64,000 bases of DNA. Source: Azophilus sp965220835 (GTDB lineage Bacteria > Pseudomonadota > Gammaproteobacteria > Pseudomonadales > Azotimanducaceae). The stretch spans positions 2,356,001 through 2,420,000 of the forward strand of contig OZ244842.1 in the NCBI GenBank assembly GCA_965220835.1, read 5' to 3'. Under the pieces are notes generated by a model. That model was not told where the DNA came from and did not search any database. It worked only from the letters and a program-made list of their open reading frames with translations. Made by a program: the position numbers and the translations under genes. Numbering within the stretch: position 1 is the stretch's first letter; each line of letters starts with the position of its first letter. Below, piece after piece: positions 43,172 to 52,391 of this stretch.

Positions 43172-43339
43172 AGCTCACTCGCCTTCCCGGATCTCGCCGA
43201 CCCTCTCACCCTAGGGCGCAACGTTGCAGCTCTGGGCGGCACATTGCCCTAGCTCACTCGTCTTCGCGGATCTCGCCGACCCTTTCACCCTAGGTCGCAA
43301 GGATGCAGCCCGAGGCGGCAAATTGCCCGAGCTCACTCG
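43172..43339. repeat. 79-bp tandem repeat derived from the CBS gene 3' end
   Basis: AGCTCACTCG followed by TCTTCGCGGAT (or a close variant) starts at 43172, 43251 and 43330, an exact 79-bp period. The third copy is the true 3' end of the CBS gene (complement of GEIREDE plus stop). The first two lie beyond the stop, between convergent genes, and include CGCCGACC, TTTCACCCTAGG and GCGGCA-ATTGCCC blocks. Confidence 0.85.
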
Positions 43340-43758
43340 TCTTCGCGGATTTCACCGACTTTGTGGTGGATAACGTCAAGGAACAGATCCCGCAGGGAAA
43401 TCATGCCGATGGCCTTGCCCTCCTCCACCACTGGCAGATGGCGAATGTGGTGCTTGTGGGAGAGAGCGATGCAGTGGACGATGGTGTCCTCCCGGGTCAC
43501 GGTGACCACATCGCGGGTCATCACTTCCGAAACCTTGGTGTTCTTCGAGGCGTGAATGTTCAGAATGACCTTGCGGACGTAGTCCCGCTCAGAGAGGATG
43601 CCCACCAAGTACCCTTCGATTTGCACCAACACGCAGCCGACGTTCTTCTCGTTCATCAGCTTGAGCGCGTCAAACACGGACTCCAGCGGACCGATCCAAA
43701 CCACTTCCCCGGATTTCTCCTGCAAAATGTCGCCGACGTAACGCACAAGCCTTCCCAT
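43333..43758 (-). CDS. CBS-domain protein
   Basis: 141 residues, two CBS motifs forming one Bateman module. The first is VWIGPLESVFDALKLMNEKN with LVGILSERDYVRKVIL; the second is SEVMTRDVVTVTREDTIVHC with HLPVVEEGKAIGMISLRDLF. Such stand-alone modules sense adenine nucleotides or NAD and regulate partners. ATG 43758 was chosen; a TTG lies two codons upstream. Its last codons and stop are duplicated twice downstream. Confidence 0.9.
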   Translation of the reverse strand: MGRLVRYVGDILQEKSGEVVWIGPLESVFDALKLMNEKNVGCVLVQIEGYLVGILSERDYVRKVILNIHASKNTKVSEVMTRDVVTVTREDTIVHCIALSHKHHIRHLPVVEEGKAIGMISLRDLFLDVIHHKVGEIREDE

Positions 43759-43928
43759 TGCCAAAGACCAATTAAATTAGTGCGCCGCAGCCCGCTTCGC
43801 AAGCCCTGTTTTCACGGGCCTGTTTTCGCGGGCGGCCCATGGGAGCCGTCGGGAGGGCTTGCGCTTGGCGCAGCAATGCGTCGCAGGGCCAGCAAAGCCA
43901 TTCCATTGCCGGGCGATCCGCACCCGCC

Positions 43929-44432
43929 CTATGGCAGCGTCAAGTAGGCCACCTCGGTTCGCCAAGTCAGAGGGTCCGGGTCATCGCTCGGATCGGTGAG
44001 GTAGAACTCCACGCGCCCAGCCCACCCAAGCGCACCGTCGCAGCCGTCCAACGCCACGTCGTTTTGCGCGGCCCAATGCTGCAGTTCGGCGTTGGCCTGA
44101 ACGAGGTTCTCGTAGGGGCCCGAATGCGCCAGCACCGCATAGCGCCCCGCAGGCAGTGCGCCGATTGCAACGCGCCCGTCGCCAACGGGGCCCGATTCAA
44201 TCTGCAGGCCAACGGCAATTTCGACATCGGGCATGTCAACGACATGGTAGCGAATCAGCGGGCAGCCAGCGGGCACGATGCCCTGTTCATCGAGCCAAGC
44301 GGACACCTGCGGCCAGAGCTTCGCCAACGCGGGAGCCAACTCGCCAAGGGACAGGCGCACGCGAATTGCCGCGTAGGTGATTGCCGTGCGGTCTTCAAGA
44401 CGGACGGGCTCACTGGGCGCCGCCTGGGTCAT
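43929..44432 (-). CDS. GyrI-like / effector-binding domain protein
   Basis: 167 residues. The AraC effector-binding (GyrI-like) fold is indicated by ITYAAIRVRLSLGELAPALA, GCPLIRYHVVDMPDVEIAVG and the hallmark LPAGRYAVLAHSGPYENLVQ. Stand-alone members bind small organic molecules, may act as hydrolases, or inhibit gyrase. There is no DNA-binding domain. GGGAGG lies just upstream of ATG 44432. Confidence 0.85.
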   Translation of the reverse strand: MTQAAPSEPVRLEDRTAITYAAIRVRLSLGELAPALAKLWPQVSAWLDEQGIVPAGCPLIRYHVVDMPDVEIAVGLQIESGPVGDGRVAIGALPAGRYAVLAHSGPYENLVQANAELQHWAAQNDVALDGCDGALGWAGRVEFYLTDPSDDPDPLTWRTEVAYLTLP

Positions 44433-44480
44433 GGCCAACCTCCCTCAAACAGCAGAATGCCAAAAAAGCGGATCTGCTAA

Positions 44481-44541
44481 GCACTGTGCGGATTCAGAAG
44501 CATACCCGAGTCTGTGCCGCTCTCAGTGCGCCGAGTTTCGC
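44481..44541 (+). repeat. Dispersed 61-bp repeat, copy 2
   Basis: It runs from GCACTGTGCGGATTCA to AGTGCGCCGAGTTTCGC and corresponds base for base, with small indels, to 28455-28515. It is in the same orientation and ends 118 bp before the ATG at 44660, upstream of the metal-related small protein and TonB receptor. Confidence 0.6.
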
Positions 44542-44659
44542 GTCAGCGCGTGCGCCGAATTGCGAAGCAAAGCCCCCGTGCGCCAACGGCCCACGGGCTG
44601 GCAGTGGGCTGGCATTTTCCCTAACATCAGCCCTCACGCCAGCCTGCGAATTCGACAGC

Positions 44660-44983
44660 ATGTCACGCGCAACTGCCATAGCGACGCCACTGTACCACCG
44701 CCCCCTGCGCCATCGGGTCGCGGCTGGGCTGGGCCTGCTGGCATTCAGCCTAGCGCAAATCCTGCTGATCACGCACAGTCACGACTCAACCGAGCCCGAA
44801 GAATCGCCGGAAGCCGTTTGCGCGGCCTGCGCATTCGCCCATGACGAACAGCAGTCGGCAACCGCTTCCGCCCCGGCGATGGTCCGGTCTCACCCCCGCC
44901 TCAAGCGGCCCTTGGCCAGCAGCGCTTTCGTCGAAAAGCAGGCCGGCTCCTCCATTCAGCCGCGAGCGCCACCACCAGCCTGA
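44660..44983 (+). CDS. Small membrane protein with His/Cys metal-binding features
   Basis: 107 residues. One membrane segment (RVAAGLGLLAFSLAQILLIT) is followed by HSHDSTEPEE, CAACAFAHDEQ and a basic tail. The layout resembles DUF2946-type small proteins found beside copper or zinc uptake genes. The C-x-x-C and His clusters could bind a metal. It precedes a ZnuD-like receptor by 176 bp. The frame is open well upstream, but the ATG at 44660 gives the only sensible N-terminus. Family assignment is tentative. Confidence 0.6.
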   Translation: MSRATAIATPLYHRPLRHRVAAGLGLLAFSLAQILLITHSHDSTEPEESPEAVCAACAFAHDEQQSATASAPAMVRSHPRLKRPLASSAFVEKQAGSSIQPRAPPPA

Positions 44984-45017
44984 CCAAAACACTCGCGTAC
45001 TGACAAACGCGTCATTC

Positions 45018-45067
45018 GTGTGCTGTCCCGCAAACAACTGGGGTTCAGTCGCATAGCCAAAGTTGGC
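45018..45067. mobile_element. Remnant of the MITE-like element, copy C (one end only)
   Basis: GTGTGCTGTCCCGCAAAC and the following CTGGGGTTCAGTCGCATAGCCAAAGTTGGC correspond, in reverse orientation, to the right ends of copies A and B (CACACT end, inverted core, then the TAGCGRCTAAAACC block). The other end is not recognisable. It lies in the 176-bp gap before the ZnuD-like receptor. Confidence 0.55.
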
Positions 45068-45159
45068 CCGTCAGTCCGCGGCATTCCCTCGTCAGAACTG
45101 GGTTCAACGCGCTCTACGCGCAATTTCGCTGCAACCATGGATGGTTGCCCGGAGGAAAC

Positions 45160-47283
45160 ATGAATACTGCCTATCGGCTGCCACTAACAGTCGTTTTGTG
45201 CCTCGCCGCGCTCAATGGATTTGCCGACCAGCCTGCCGATGACCGGCAAATCGAGGAAGTCATTGTCATCGCCCATCCCTTGTCCGCCGATGGGCTGGCG
45301 CAGCCCGTGGAAGTTCTGCGGGACGAGGAACTCAACCGCAAGATGGCGGACACCATTGGCGCCACTGTCGCCCGGGAGCCGGGCATCCATTCCACCTCCT
45401 TTGGCCCCGCCGTGGGCCGGCCGGTCATTCACGGCCTGGACGGCGCCCGGGTGCGCATCATGGAGGACCATGTGGACACCCTGGACGTGTCCGTCACCAG
45501 CGGCGACCACGCGGTCTCGGTGGATCCCTTCCTGGCTGACGGAATCGACATCCTCAAAGGCCCAAGTACCCTGCTGTATGGTTCTGGGGCGATCGGCGGC
45601 GTCATTGACGTGCACACCGGACGGGTGCCCCACGAACTGCGCGACGCCGTGAACGGCAAACTGGATGTGCGGGCCGCGGACAACGGCGACGCCTTGCGCG
45701 GCGCCGTTCGCTTGGACGGCAGCGCCGGAGCCTTCGCTTGGCACGTCGACGGCTTCGCGCGAGACGCCGACGACGTCGACATTCCGGGCTTCGTTCGATC
45801 CTCCCGATTTCGCGCCGCTCTCGAAGAGGAGGAAGAAGAGCACGAAGAAGAGGAGCATGAGGAGGAAGAGGCCGAGGAGGTGCGCGGCACCCTGCCGAAC
45901 AGCGACCTTGAGGCCAAGGGCGGCGCCGTTGGCTTTGCATTCGTTGGCGAGCGCGGCTTTGTCGGCGCAGCGGTGAGCCGCTTGGAATCCGACTACGGTT
46001 TGCCCGGCTTCGGCCACGACGATGATCATGACGAACATGAAGACGAGGAGGAGCACGAGGGCGAGGAGGACCATGAAGGCGAAGAGGAGCACGGCGAAGA
46101 GGCTGAGGGATCGCCAGTCATTGAACTTCAGCAGACTCGCATCGACCTTGAGGCGGGCTTGGAACAGCCCCTGCCCGGATTTCGCAGCTTGAACCTCCAC
46201 GTCGGCATCAACGATTACGAACATGCCGAGATCGAAACGTCCGGCGAGGTGGGCACTCTGTTCGAAAACGAAGCTTGGGAGGCGCGCTTGGAGTTGGCCC
46301 ATAACCCCATCGCTGGCTGGGACGGCGTCATCGGTGCTCAACTTGGCGACCGAAAGTACACGCCAACCGGCGAGGAGGCCTTCTCTCCGCCAACGAACAC
46401 GGACTCGCTGGGCCTGTTCTGGATGGGCCAGCGCAACTTCGAATCCCTACAACTGGAGGCCGGGCTGCGGTACGAACGCGCCAAGCACGACCCCGACTCC
46501 GGAAGCAGCGAGACGTTCAGCGGCGTGTCGGCATCCCTCGGCGCCGTGGTGCCCTTGGCGGACGGCTGGACGGGCACCCTGCTCGGCAGCTACGCCACCC
46601 GCATGCCGATCAGCGAGGAGCTGTACTCCAACGGGCCGCACTTCGCGACCCAGAGTTTTGAGATCGGTGATCCCGACCTCAACGAAGAGACGGCTTTCGA
46701 CTTGAACGCCACGTTGAAATACGCCGGTGAGCGCTGGTCGCTGACCGGCACTCTCTACTGGAGTGCGTTCTCCGACTTCATTTACCAAGAGGACACCGGA
46801 ATGGAAGAGCACGGCCTGCCCGTACGGCGGTTCGCTCAAGACGACGCCACCTTCACGGGCTTCGAATTGGAGGGATCCGTCGTGGCCATGGTCTGGAACG
46901 GCGGGCAGTTTGCACTCTCCGCCTTTGCCGACAGCGTTTCGGCAGAATTGGACACCTCCGGCAACGACAATCTGCCCCGAATTCCGCCCAGCCGGTTGGG
47001 AGCGGGCTTTGAGGTCACCCATCGCCGATTCAGCTTCGCCGTGGACTACCTGCGCGCCTTCAAGCAGGATGACACCACCGACTACGAGCTGGCCACCAGC
47101 GGCTACGATGACCTGCGGGCCTACATGGGCTGGCAATTCGCCGTCGGCGCCACCGCAGTCAGCCTATTCGTGGAGGGCCGCAACCTCACCGACGCGGAGC
47201 AGCGCTACCACACCTCCTACATCAAGGAAGTGGCTCCGCAACCAGGCCGGACCATCGAAGGCGGGGTGCGGGTCGTCTTCTAG
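45160..47283 (+). CDS. ZnuD-like TonB-dependent receptor with acidic/His-rich loops
   Basis: 707 residues. A signal peptide (LTVVLCLAALNGFADQP), TonB-box-like EEVIVIAHPLSADG and the plug (GRPVIHGLDGARVRIMEDHV, VDPFLADGIDILKGPSTLLY) match the zinc-receptor ZnuD group. Two long inserts in barrel loops are almost only Glu, Asp and His: about residues 221-241 and 285-317. These are the kind of metal-capturing loops seen in zinc or other divalent-metal receptors. The barrel ends with the expected terminal Phe (GGVRVVF). GGAGG lies five bases before ATG 45160. It likely imports zinc; copper or nickel are alternatives. Confidence 0.9.
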   Translation: MNTAYRLPLTVVLCLAALNGFADQPADDRQIEEVIVIAHPLSADGLAQPVEVLRDEELNRKMADTIGATVAREPGIHSTSFGPAVGRPVIHGLDGARVRIMEDHVDTLDVSVTSGDHAVSVDPFLADGIDILKGPSTLLYGSGAIGGVIDVHTGRVPHELRDAVNGKLDVRAADNGDALRGAVRLDGSAGAFAWHVDGFARDADDVDIPGFVRSSRFRAALEEEEEEHEEEEHEEEEAEEVRGTLPNSDLEAKGGAVGFAFVGERGFVGAAVSRLESDYGLPGFGHDDDHDEHEDEEEHEGEEDHEGEEEHGEEAEGSPVIELQQTRIDLEAGLEQPLPGFRSLNLHVGINDYEHAEIETSGEVGTLFENEAWEARLELAHNPIAGWDGVIGAQLGDRKYTPTGEEAFSPPTNTDSLGLFWMGQRNFESLQLEAGLRYERAKHDPDSGSSETFSGVSASLGAVVPLADGWTGTLLGSYATRMPISEELYSNGPHFATQSFEIGDPDLNEETAFDLNATLKYAGERWSLTGTLYWSAFSDFIYQEDTGMEEHGLPVRRFAQDDATFTGFELEGSVVAMVWNGGQFALSAFADSVSAELDTSGNDNLPRIPPSRLGAGFEVTHRRFSFAVDYLRAFKQDDTTDYELATSGYDDLRAYMGWQFAVGATAVSLFVEGRNLTDAEQRYHTSYIKEVAPQPGRTIEGGVRVVF

Positions 47284-47324
47284 GGCCTGTGCTATGCTCA
47301 ACTGAGTAGCGCATTGGGGAGAGC

Positions 47325-47912
47325 ATGAACGTCAAGCTGAATCGGCGCCGGTTCATCAAGGGCGTGATCGCTTCCGGCATTGCCGCCCACGCCGCGGGCC
47401 GCAGCCACGCCGGGGCGGTCGGCACCCGCCCCGCCCAGGCGGTGGACCGGTTGCTGTCCCTCAACATCAACGGCCGCACCCGGCGCGTGGACGTGCTGCC
47501 CCAAGAGACCTTGGCCGACACCTTGCGCCACAAGCTTAGGTTGACGGGCACCAAGCTCGGCTGCAACCGAGGCGAGTGCGGCGCCTGCACGGTGCTGGTT
47601 GACGACGTGCCCCACTACGCCTGCTCGATGCTCACCCACAACGCCCGGGGCAAGGCGGTGCTCACCGTGGAGGGCTTGCAGAATGCGGACGACACCCTCC
47701 ATCCCGTGCAGCAGGCCTTTGTGGATGAGCTGGCGCCCCAATGCGGCTTCTGCACGCCCGGGCAGGTCATGGCCGCCGTGGGCCTGCTGCGGGCCAATCC
47801 GCAGCCCACCCGTGAGCAGGTGCGGCACGGCCTGTCCGGCAACCTGTGCCGCTGCGGCGCTTACGACCACTACCTCAACGCGGTGATGCGGGCCGCGGGG
47901 CAGTCCACATGA
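47325..47912 (+). CDS. Tat-exported [2Fe-2S] subunit of a molybdenum hydroxylase
   Basis: 195 residues. The N-terminus has a twin-arginine signal (NRRRFIKGVIASGIAAHAAG). The mature part is the small subunit of the xanthine-oxidase family: plant-type cluster GCNRGECGACTVLVDD plus Cys, and the second cluster PQCGFCTPGQVMAAV with GNLCRCGAYDHYLNAV. GGGGAGA precedes the ATG. It is the first gene of an S-L-M-cytochrome b operon. Confidence 0.92.
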   Translation: MNVKLNRRRFIKGVIASGIAAHAAGRSHAGAVGTRPAQAVDRLLSLNINGRTRRVDVLPQETLADTLRHKLRLTGTKLGCNRGECGACTVLVDDVPHYACSMLTHNARGKAVLTVEGLQNADDTLHPVQQAFVDELAPQCGFCTPGQVMAAVGLLRANPQPTREQVRHGLSGNLCRCGAYDHYLNAVMRAAGQST

Positions 47913-50314
47913 CCTACAAGCACATCGGCAAGGACTTCACGCCGCCCGACATACACGGCAAGGTCACCGGCCAGGCCAAGTACGCGGAGGACTTCACCGC
48001 CGACGGCATGGCCTACGCACGCCTGCTGGTCAGCCCCATGCCTCACGCCCGGGTGAAGAAGCTGAACTTGGCGCCGGCGCTGGCCATGGACGGCGTCTTC
48101 GGGGTGCTCACCGCCGACGACCTGCCTGAGGTTGAAGCGCCCAATGGCGGCATCCTCACCAACGAGCCGGTTTTCATCGGCGACCCGATCCTGGCGGTGG
48201 CAGCGGTGGACGAGAAGACGGCGGAGGATGCCATCGGTGCCATCGAAATCGAGCTGGAGCCCCTGCCCTTCACCGTCAACCCCACCGACAGCTTGAGGCC
48301 GTCCGGCCCCAACGCGCGCCAGGAAGGCAACATTTACGCCGGCAGCCCGCCTGAGGTCGGCGAGCTGCACTGGCGCGAGGGCGAGGTTGAGCGCTTCCTA
48401 GCCGGCGGTCCGCCGCCTGCCGAAGCGCCCATCGAGTGGCAGTACGGGGACCTTGAAGCCAGCTTCGACAACGCCGCGGTCATTCTCACGGAGAGTTTCG
48501 TCACCACCGGCTACGCGCATATGTCCATGGAGCCGCGCTCGGTGATGAGCTACTGGGAGAACGGCAAGTGCTTCGTGTACGGCTCCACCCAGAGCCAGAG
48601 TTTCATCATGCCCTTTCTGGCGCCCATGGTCGGCGTCGCCCCGGAGGATCTGGTGTACGTCAGCGAATACTGCGGCGGCGGCTTCGGCTCCAAGATCTTC
48701 CCCTACCCCACCATGGCGCTGCCCGCGCATTTCGCCAAGAAGCTCGGCCGGCCCGTCATGCTGCGCATCACCCGAGAGGAGGAGTACTACATCGGCTCGG
48801 CCCGAGTGGGCTTCCAAGGCTGGATCAAGGCGGGCTTCGCCGCCGATGGCCGGGTCGCCGCCGTGGACCTCTACATCGTGCAGGACTTGGGGCCAAAGCG
48901 CGCCGGGGGAGACGCCTCCGCCGCCGGCGGCGCAGTCAGCATCCTCTATCAACCTGAAGCGTTGCGCCTGCGCTCAGTGCCGGTGCTCACCAACACCACG
49001 CCCCGGGGCGCCCAGCGCGGGCCCGGACAGAACCAGATCGCCGCCATTTTCGAGCCCATGATGGACAAGGCCGCCCAGCAACTGGGGCTGGACCGGCTGG
49101 CCATCCGCCGCATCAATGCGCCTGACTCCAACGCCAAGCTGGACGCCGACCAAGGCCCGGTGACCAGCGCCTACATGGCCGAGGCCTTGGAGTTGGGCGC
49201 CCGGCGGTGGAACTGGGCGGAAAAGGTCAAGCGCAGCGGCCGCCGCAAGGGCAGCAAGGTCACCGGCATCGGCGTCGGCCAAGGCTACCACGCCGCCGGC
49301 ACCGCCGGTTTCGACGGCTTGGTGCGCATTGCGCCGGACGGCAAGATCCACCTGCACAGCGGCGTCGGCAACCTTGGCACCTATTCCTACGCCTCCACCA
49401 CTCGGGCGGCAGCCGAAGCCCTGAAGTGCGACTGGAGCCAATGCGAGATTGTGCATGGCCGGTCGGCCGCGCATCTGCCTTGGAGCAGCTACCAAGCCGG
49501 CAGCGTCACCATGTTCACCCACACTCGGGCCAATCACGTTGCCGCGCTGGACGCCGTGGCCAAGCTGAAGGCCGTTGCCGCCGCCACGCTCGGCGGTCAA
49601 GCCGAGGACTACGACATCGACGGCCAGCGGGTCTTGCACCGCAGCCGCCCCTCCCAGGCCCTCTCCTACGGCGAGGCGGCGGCCAAAGCCATCGAGCTGG
49701 GCGGCATCTACAGCGGCGTCGAAGTGCCCGACGACATCCACGAGGTCACCAAGCGGGCGGTGGCGGGCATCGCCGGCACTGGCTTGGTCGGCGTCGCCAA
49801 GGACACCCTGCCGATGCGCGGCACGGTGCCTGGGTTCGCCATCGGCTTTGTGGAGATCGAACTGGACGTGGAAACCGGCAAGCACGAAATCATCGACTAC
49901 CTGGCGGTGGGTGAATGCGGCACCGTGGTGCACCCGTTGGGCCTGGCCAATCAACTGCGCGGCGGCGGCGTCTGGGGGTTCGGCATGGCCACCACCGAAC
50001 GCCACGTGTACGACCCGCAAAACGGCTTGCCCGCCAACGTGGGCTTCTACCAATGCAAGCCCCCCACCTACCTCGACGTGCCCAGCAAAACAGACTGGGC
50101 CGCTGCCGACATCGCCGACCCGGACAACCCGGTCGGCGCCCGCGGCATCGGTGAGCCGGCCATGGGCTGCGCCGTGGCCGCGGTGATGTGCGCCCTCTCC
50201 GACGCCTTGGGCGGGCATCTGTTCAATCGCACCCCCGTCACGCCGGATGTCATCCTGAGCCACATCGCCGGGCTGCCGCCGACCTCGGGTCCGCTCGACA
50301 TCAATACGTTCTGA
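47909..50314 (+). CDS. Molybdopterin-binding large subunit (xanthine-oxidase family)
   Basis: 801 residues. It starts MTYKHIGKDFTPPDIHGKVT; VTGQAKYAEDF is the family's usual beginning. Mo-cofactor contacts include EYCGGGFGSKIFPYPTMALP and TPRGAQRGPGQNQIAAIFEP. The catalytic Glu is in ARGIGEPAMGCAVAAV. It hydroxylates or oxidises an aldehyde, N-heterocycle or aromatic compound using water; the substrate is not predictable. There is no signal peptide, so it would be co-exported with the small subunit. ATGA overlap with the previous gene. Confidence 0.92.
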   Translation: MTYKHIGKDFTPPDIHGKVTGQAKYAEDFTADGMAYARLLVSPMPHARVKKLNLAPALAMDGVFGVLTADDLPEVEAPNGGILTNEPVFIGDPILAVAAVDEKTAEDAIGAIEIELEPLPFTVNPTDSLRPSGPNARQEGNIYAGSPPEVGELHWREGEVERFLAGGPPPAEAPIEWQYGDLEASFDNAAVILTESFVTTGYAHMSMEPRSVMSYWENGKCFVYGSTQSQSFIMPFLAPMVGVAPEDLVYVSEYCGGGFGSKIFPYPTMALPAHFAKKLGRPVMLRITREEEYYIGSARVGFQGWIKAGFAADGRVAAVDLYIVQDLGPKRAGGDASAAGGAVSILYQPEALRLRSVPVLTNTTPRGAQRGPGQNQIAAIFEPMMDKAAQQLGLDRLAIRRINAPDSNAKLDADQGPVTSAYMAEALELGARRWNWAEKVKRSGRRKGSKVTGIGVGQGYHAAGTAGFDGLVRIAPDGKIHLHSGVGNLGTYSYASTTRAAAEALKCDWSQCEIVHGRSAAHLPWSSYQAGSVTMFTHTRANHVAALDAVAKLKAVAAATLGGQAEDYDIDGQRVLHRSRPSQALSYGEAAAKAIELGGIYSGVEVPDDIHEVTKRAVAGIAGTGLVGVAKDTLPMRGTVPGFAIGFVEIELDVETGKHEIIDYLAVGECGTVVHPLGLANQLRGGGVWGFGMATTERHVYDPQNGLPANVGFYQCKPPTYLDVPSKTDWAAADIADPDNPVGARGIGEPAMGCAVAAVMCALSDALGGHLFNRTPVTPDVILSHIAGLPPTSGPLDINTF

Positions 50315-50407
50315 TCCGGGGCAGAGCCATGACAGCCAAGGACACATCGCCCCACGCCAAACCGCAATGCCTACGGATTTGCATCGCCAAGGTCGGGAGG
50401 TAAAGGA

Positions 50408-51403
50408 GTGGCTGCCTACGACGTGATGCCGGACATCGAGCTCTACCGACCCGCCACGGTGGAGGATGCCACCGAGCTGGCGGCGCGGCTGAAAGGCACA
50501 GCCTGGCTGCTGGCGGGCGGTCAGGACACTTACGGCTGGCTCAAGGACCGCGCCAAAACCGTGGGGGCGATGATCGACCTCAAGGGCATCGATGCGCTCA
50601 AGGGCATTCGCGAAACACCCGGCGGCGTCGAGATCGGCGCGCTCACCACCCTGACCGAAATCGTCCAGCATCCACTGATCGGCGAACGCTACCCGCTGCT
50701 GCGGGAGGCGGCGGCCGTGGTCGCCAGCCCGCAAATCCGCAACATGGGCACCTTGGGCGGCAATCTCTGCCAGGACACCCGTTGCTGGTACTACCGGCGG
50801 GGGCTGTCCTGCTACCGCGCCGGCGGCAACATCTGCTATGCCGACAGCCCGGCCGGCATGAACCGGGAACACGCCCTGTTCAGCGCCAGCCGTTGCGTGG
50901 CCGTCTCCCCATCGGACACCGCCATTGCCTTGAGCGCCTTGGAAGCAACCATGATCGCCACCAGCCGGCGCGGCAGCCGAGAAATCCCCGTGGACGCCTT
51001 CTTTGTCGGCCCTGACGTGGACATCCTCAACATGACGGCCTTGGCGGCAGACGAAGTGCTGGCGTCAGTGCGCCTGCCCGACCGCTGGGCGAACGCCGAG
51101 CATCACTTCGAGAAGGTCGCCGACCGCAATGTGTGGGATTTCGCGCTGGTCAGCGTCGCCGCCGCCCTGCGACTGCGCAATGGCCGCATTGCAAGCGCCC
51201 GCTTCGCTTGCGGCGGGGTGGCCTGCGTGCCTTACCGGCTGCCCGAAGTCGAGCGAGCGGTGGTTGGCAAGCCCCGCTCCGAAAGCACGGGCGAACAGGC
51301 CGCGCCCTTGGCCAGCCAGGGCGCCAAGCCCCTCAACCACAACGCATTCAAGCTGCCGCTGATGGAAAACCTGGTCCGCCGGGCGTTGCGGGGAGCCGCC
51401 TAA
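50408..51403 (+). CDS. FAD-binding subunit with extra Cys cluster (xanthine-oxidase family)
   Basis: 331 residues. FAD-binding motifs are TAWLLAGGQDTYGWLKDRAK and ASPQIRNMGTLGGNLCQDTR. A Cys-rich loop follows: C121, C126, C135 and C143 (NLCQDTRCWYYRRGLSCYRA, then NICY), resembling the [4Fe-4S] insert of 4-hydroxybenzoyl-CoA reductase. It passes electrons from the 2Fe-2S subunit towards the acceptor. GTG 50408 has GGGAGG seven bases upstream. The 93-bp gap before it holds a possible 24-codon frame (50329-50403), not accepted as a gene. Confidence 0.88.
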   Translation: MAAYDVMPDIELYRPATVEDATELAARLKGTAWLLAGGQDTYGWLKDRAKTVGAMIDLKGIDALKGIRETPGGVEIGALTTLTEIVQHPLIGERYPLLREAAAVVASPQIRNMGTLGGNLCQDTRCWYYRRGLSCYRAGGNICYADSPAGMNREHALFSASRCVAVSPSDTAIALSALEATMIATSRRGSREIPVDAFFVGPDVDILNMTALAADEVLASVRLPDRWANAEHHFEKVADRNVWDFALVSVAAALRLRNGRIASARFACGGVACVPYRLPEVERAVVGKPRSESTGEQAAPLASQGAKPLNHNAFKLPLMENLVRRALRGAA

Positions 51404-51575
51404 GGTGGAAGCGAATCAAGGACACGCCCGGCCCCGGCGTTGCCCGAAGCCGCGAAAGCGTCCGGAACCGAAGGTCCGCGCCCTTGATCGGATCGCTAGA
51501 GAGCACCATCCGGCCGGGGATTCCAATGTTCCGTGGCCGGGCCGCCGCTGCGTGCAACAGGAGGCATAGGCATCC

Positions 51576-52391
51576 ATGGAGATTGCCCGATACCGCGAGG
51601 ACGTTTGGGGCCGTGAGGTGCTCTTGGGGGTGTCTTGGGACCTGTTGTGGGGGGTCATCGCCGTCGCCTTCATCGTCATCATGGTGCACGCGGCAGTCAT
51701 GCTGGCGCGCAAATCCAGCCCACGCCCATCAGCGGACGGGGAGCGGCTCAGTCGTCATGCCGCCCCGGACCGTTGGTGCCACTGGATCATTGCCGTGGCT
51801 TTTTTCGTGCTGCTGGCCACCGGCGTGCTGCCCATCGTCGGCGTCAAGTTTCCGTGGCTGACGGCACATTGGGTGGCCGGCATCGCGCTCTGCGCCGCCA
51901 TCGTCTTCCACATCGTCCGCTCCCTGTTCCGCAAGGATCGGGCCGCCATCTGGATCAAGCCCAGCGACCTTGCCGAACTCACCGGCGGTTCCGCGGCGTC
52001 CCTGCCGGGCAAGTACTCCCTGGCCCAAAAGGGCATGCACTTGGCCATGGCGGTGCTCGTGCTGGTGGCCGCGGGCACGGGCATCGTCTTGCTGGCGCTC
52101 ATCGACACGCCGTTTTGGGCGCGCAACAACTTCTTGAGCGAAGGTGCACTGGGCTGGATGTTCTTCCTGCACGGCCTTTCCACCCTAGCCCTGATTGGCT
52201 TTGCCGCTTTGCACCTGTACTTCGCGGCGCGCCCGGAAAAGCAGTTCTACCTGCGCGCCATGATCAAGGGCTGGGTCAGCCGCCCGGAATTGGCAGCCCA
52301 TCACGACCCCGCCAGATGGACGCCGGAAGCGCTGGCCAGCGAAGACGCAGCCGCCCAAGCCTCCTCCGGCCTAGGCGCTGATGCGCGTTGA
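51576..52391 (+). CDS. Membrane cytochrome b subunit (formate-dehydrogenase-gamma/b561-like)
   Basis: 271 residues with about five membrane helices. Heme His candidates are in DRWCHWIIAVAFFVLLATGV, HWVAGIALCAAIVFHIV, LAQKGMHLAMAVLVLVAAGT and FFLHGLSTLALIGFAALHLY, as in hydrogenase or formate dehydrogenase b-type cytochromes. It most likely takes electrons from the periplasmic molybdenum enzyme and passes them to quinone. A 172-bp gap separates it from the FAD subunit. Confidence 0.87.
   Translation: MEIARYREDVWGREVLLGVSWDLLWGVIAVAFIVIMVHAAVMLARKSSPRPSADGERLSRHAAPDRWCHWIIAVAFFVLLATGVLPIVGVKFPWLTAHWVAGIALCAAIVFHIVRSLFRKDRAAIWIKPSDLAELTGGSAASLPGKYSLAQKGMHLAMAVLVLVAAGTGIVLLALIDTPFWARNNFLSEGALGWMFFLHGLSTLALIGFAALHLYFAARPEKQFYLRAMIKGWVSRPELAAHHDPARWTPEALASEDAAAQASSGLGADAR

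Noticed and set aside
45184..46341. 385-codon minus-strand open frame opposite the ZnuD-like receptor
   Set aside because: Its Leu/Phe-rich tracts are simply the complement of the Glu/Asp/His loops.
50329..50403. 24-codon frame between the Mo-binding and FAD subunits
   Set aside because: It is very short, has a weak ribosome-binding site and no recognisable sequence; probably spacer.
48974..50872. 632-codon open frame on the minus strand opposite the molybdenum hydroxylase genes
   Set aside because: It has no family features, is Gly/Ala/Val/His-rich as expected for an antisense shadow of G+C-rich coding sequence, and the plus strand encodes a clear enzyme.
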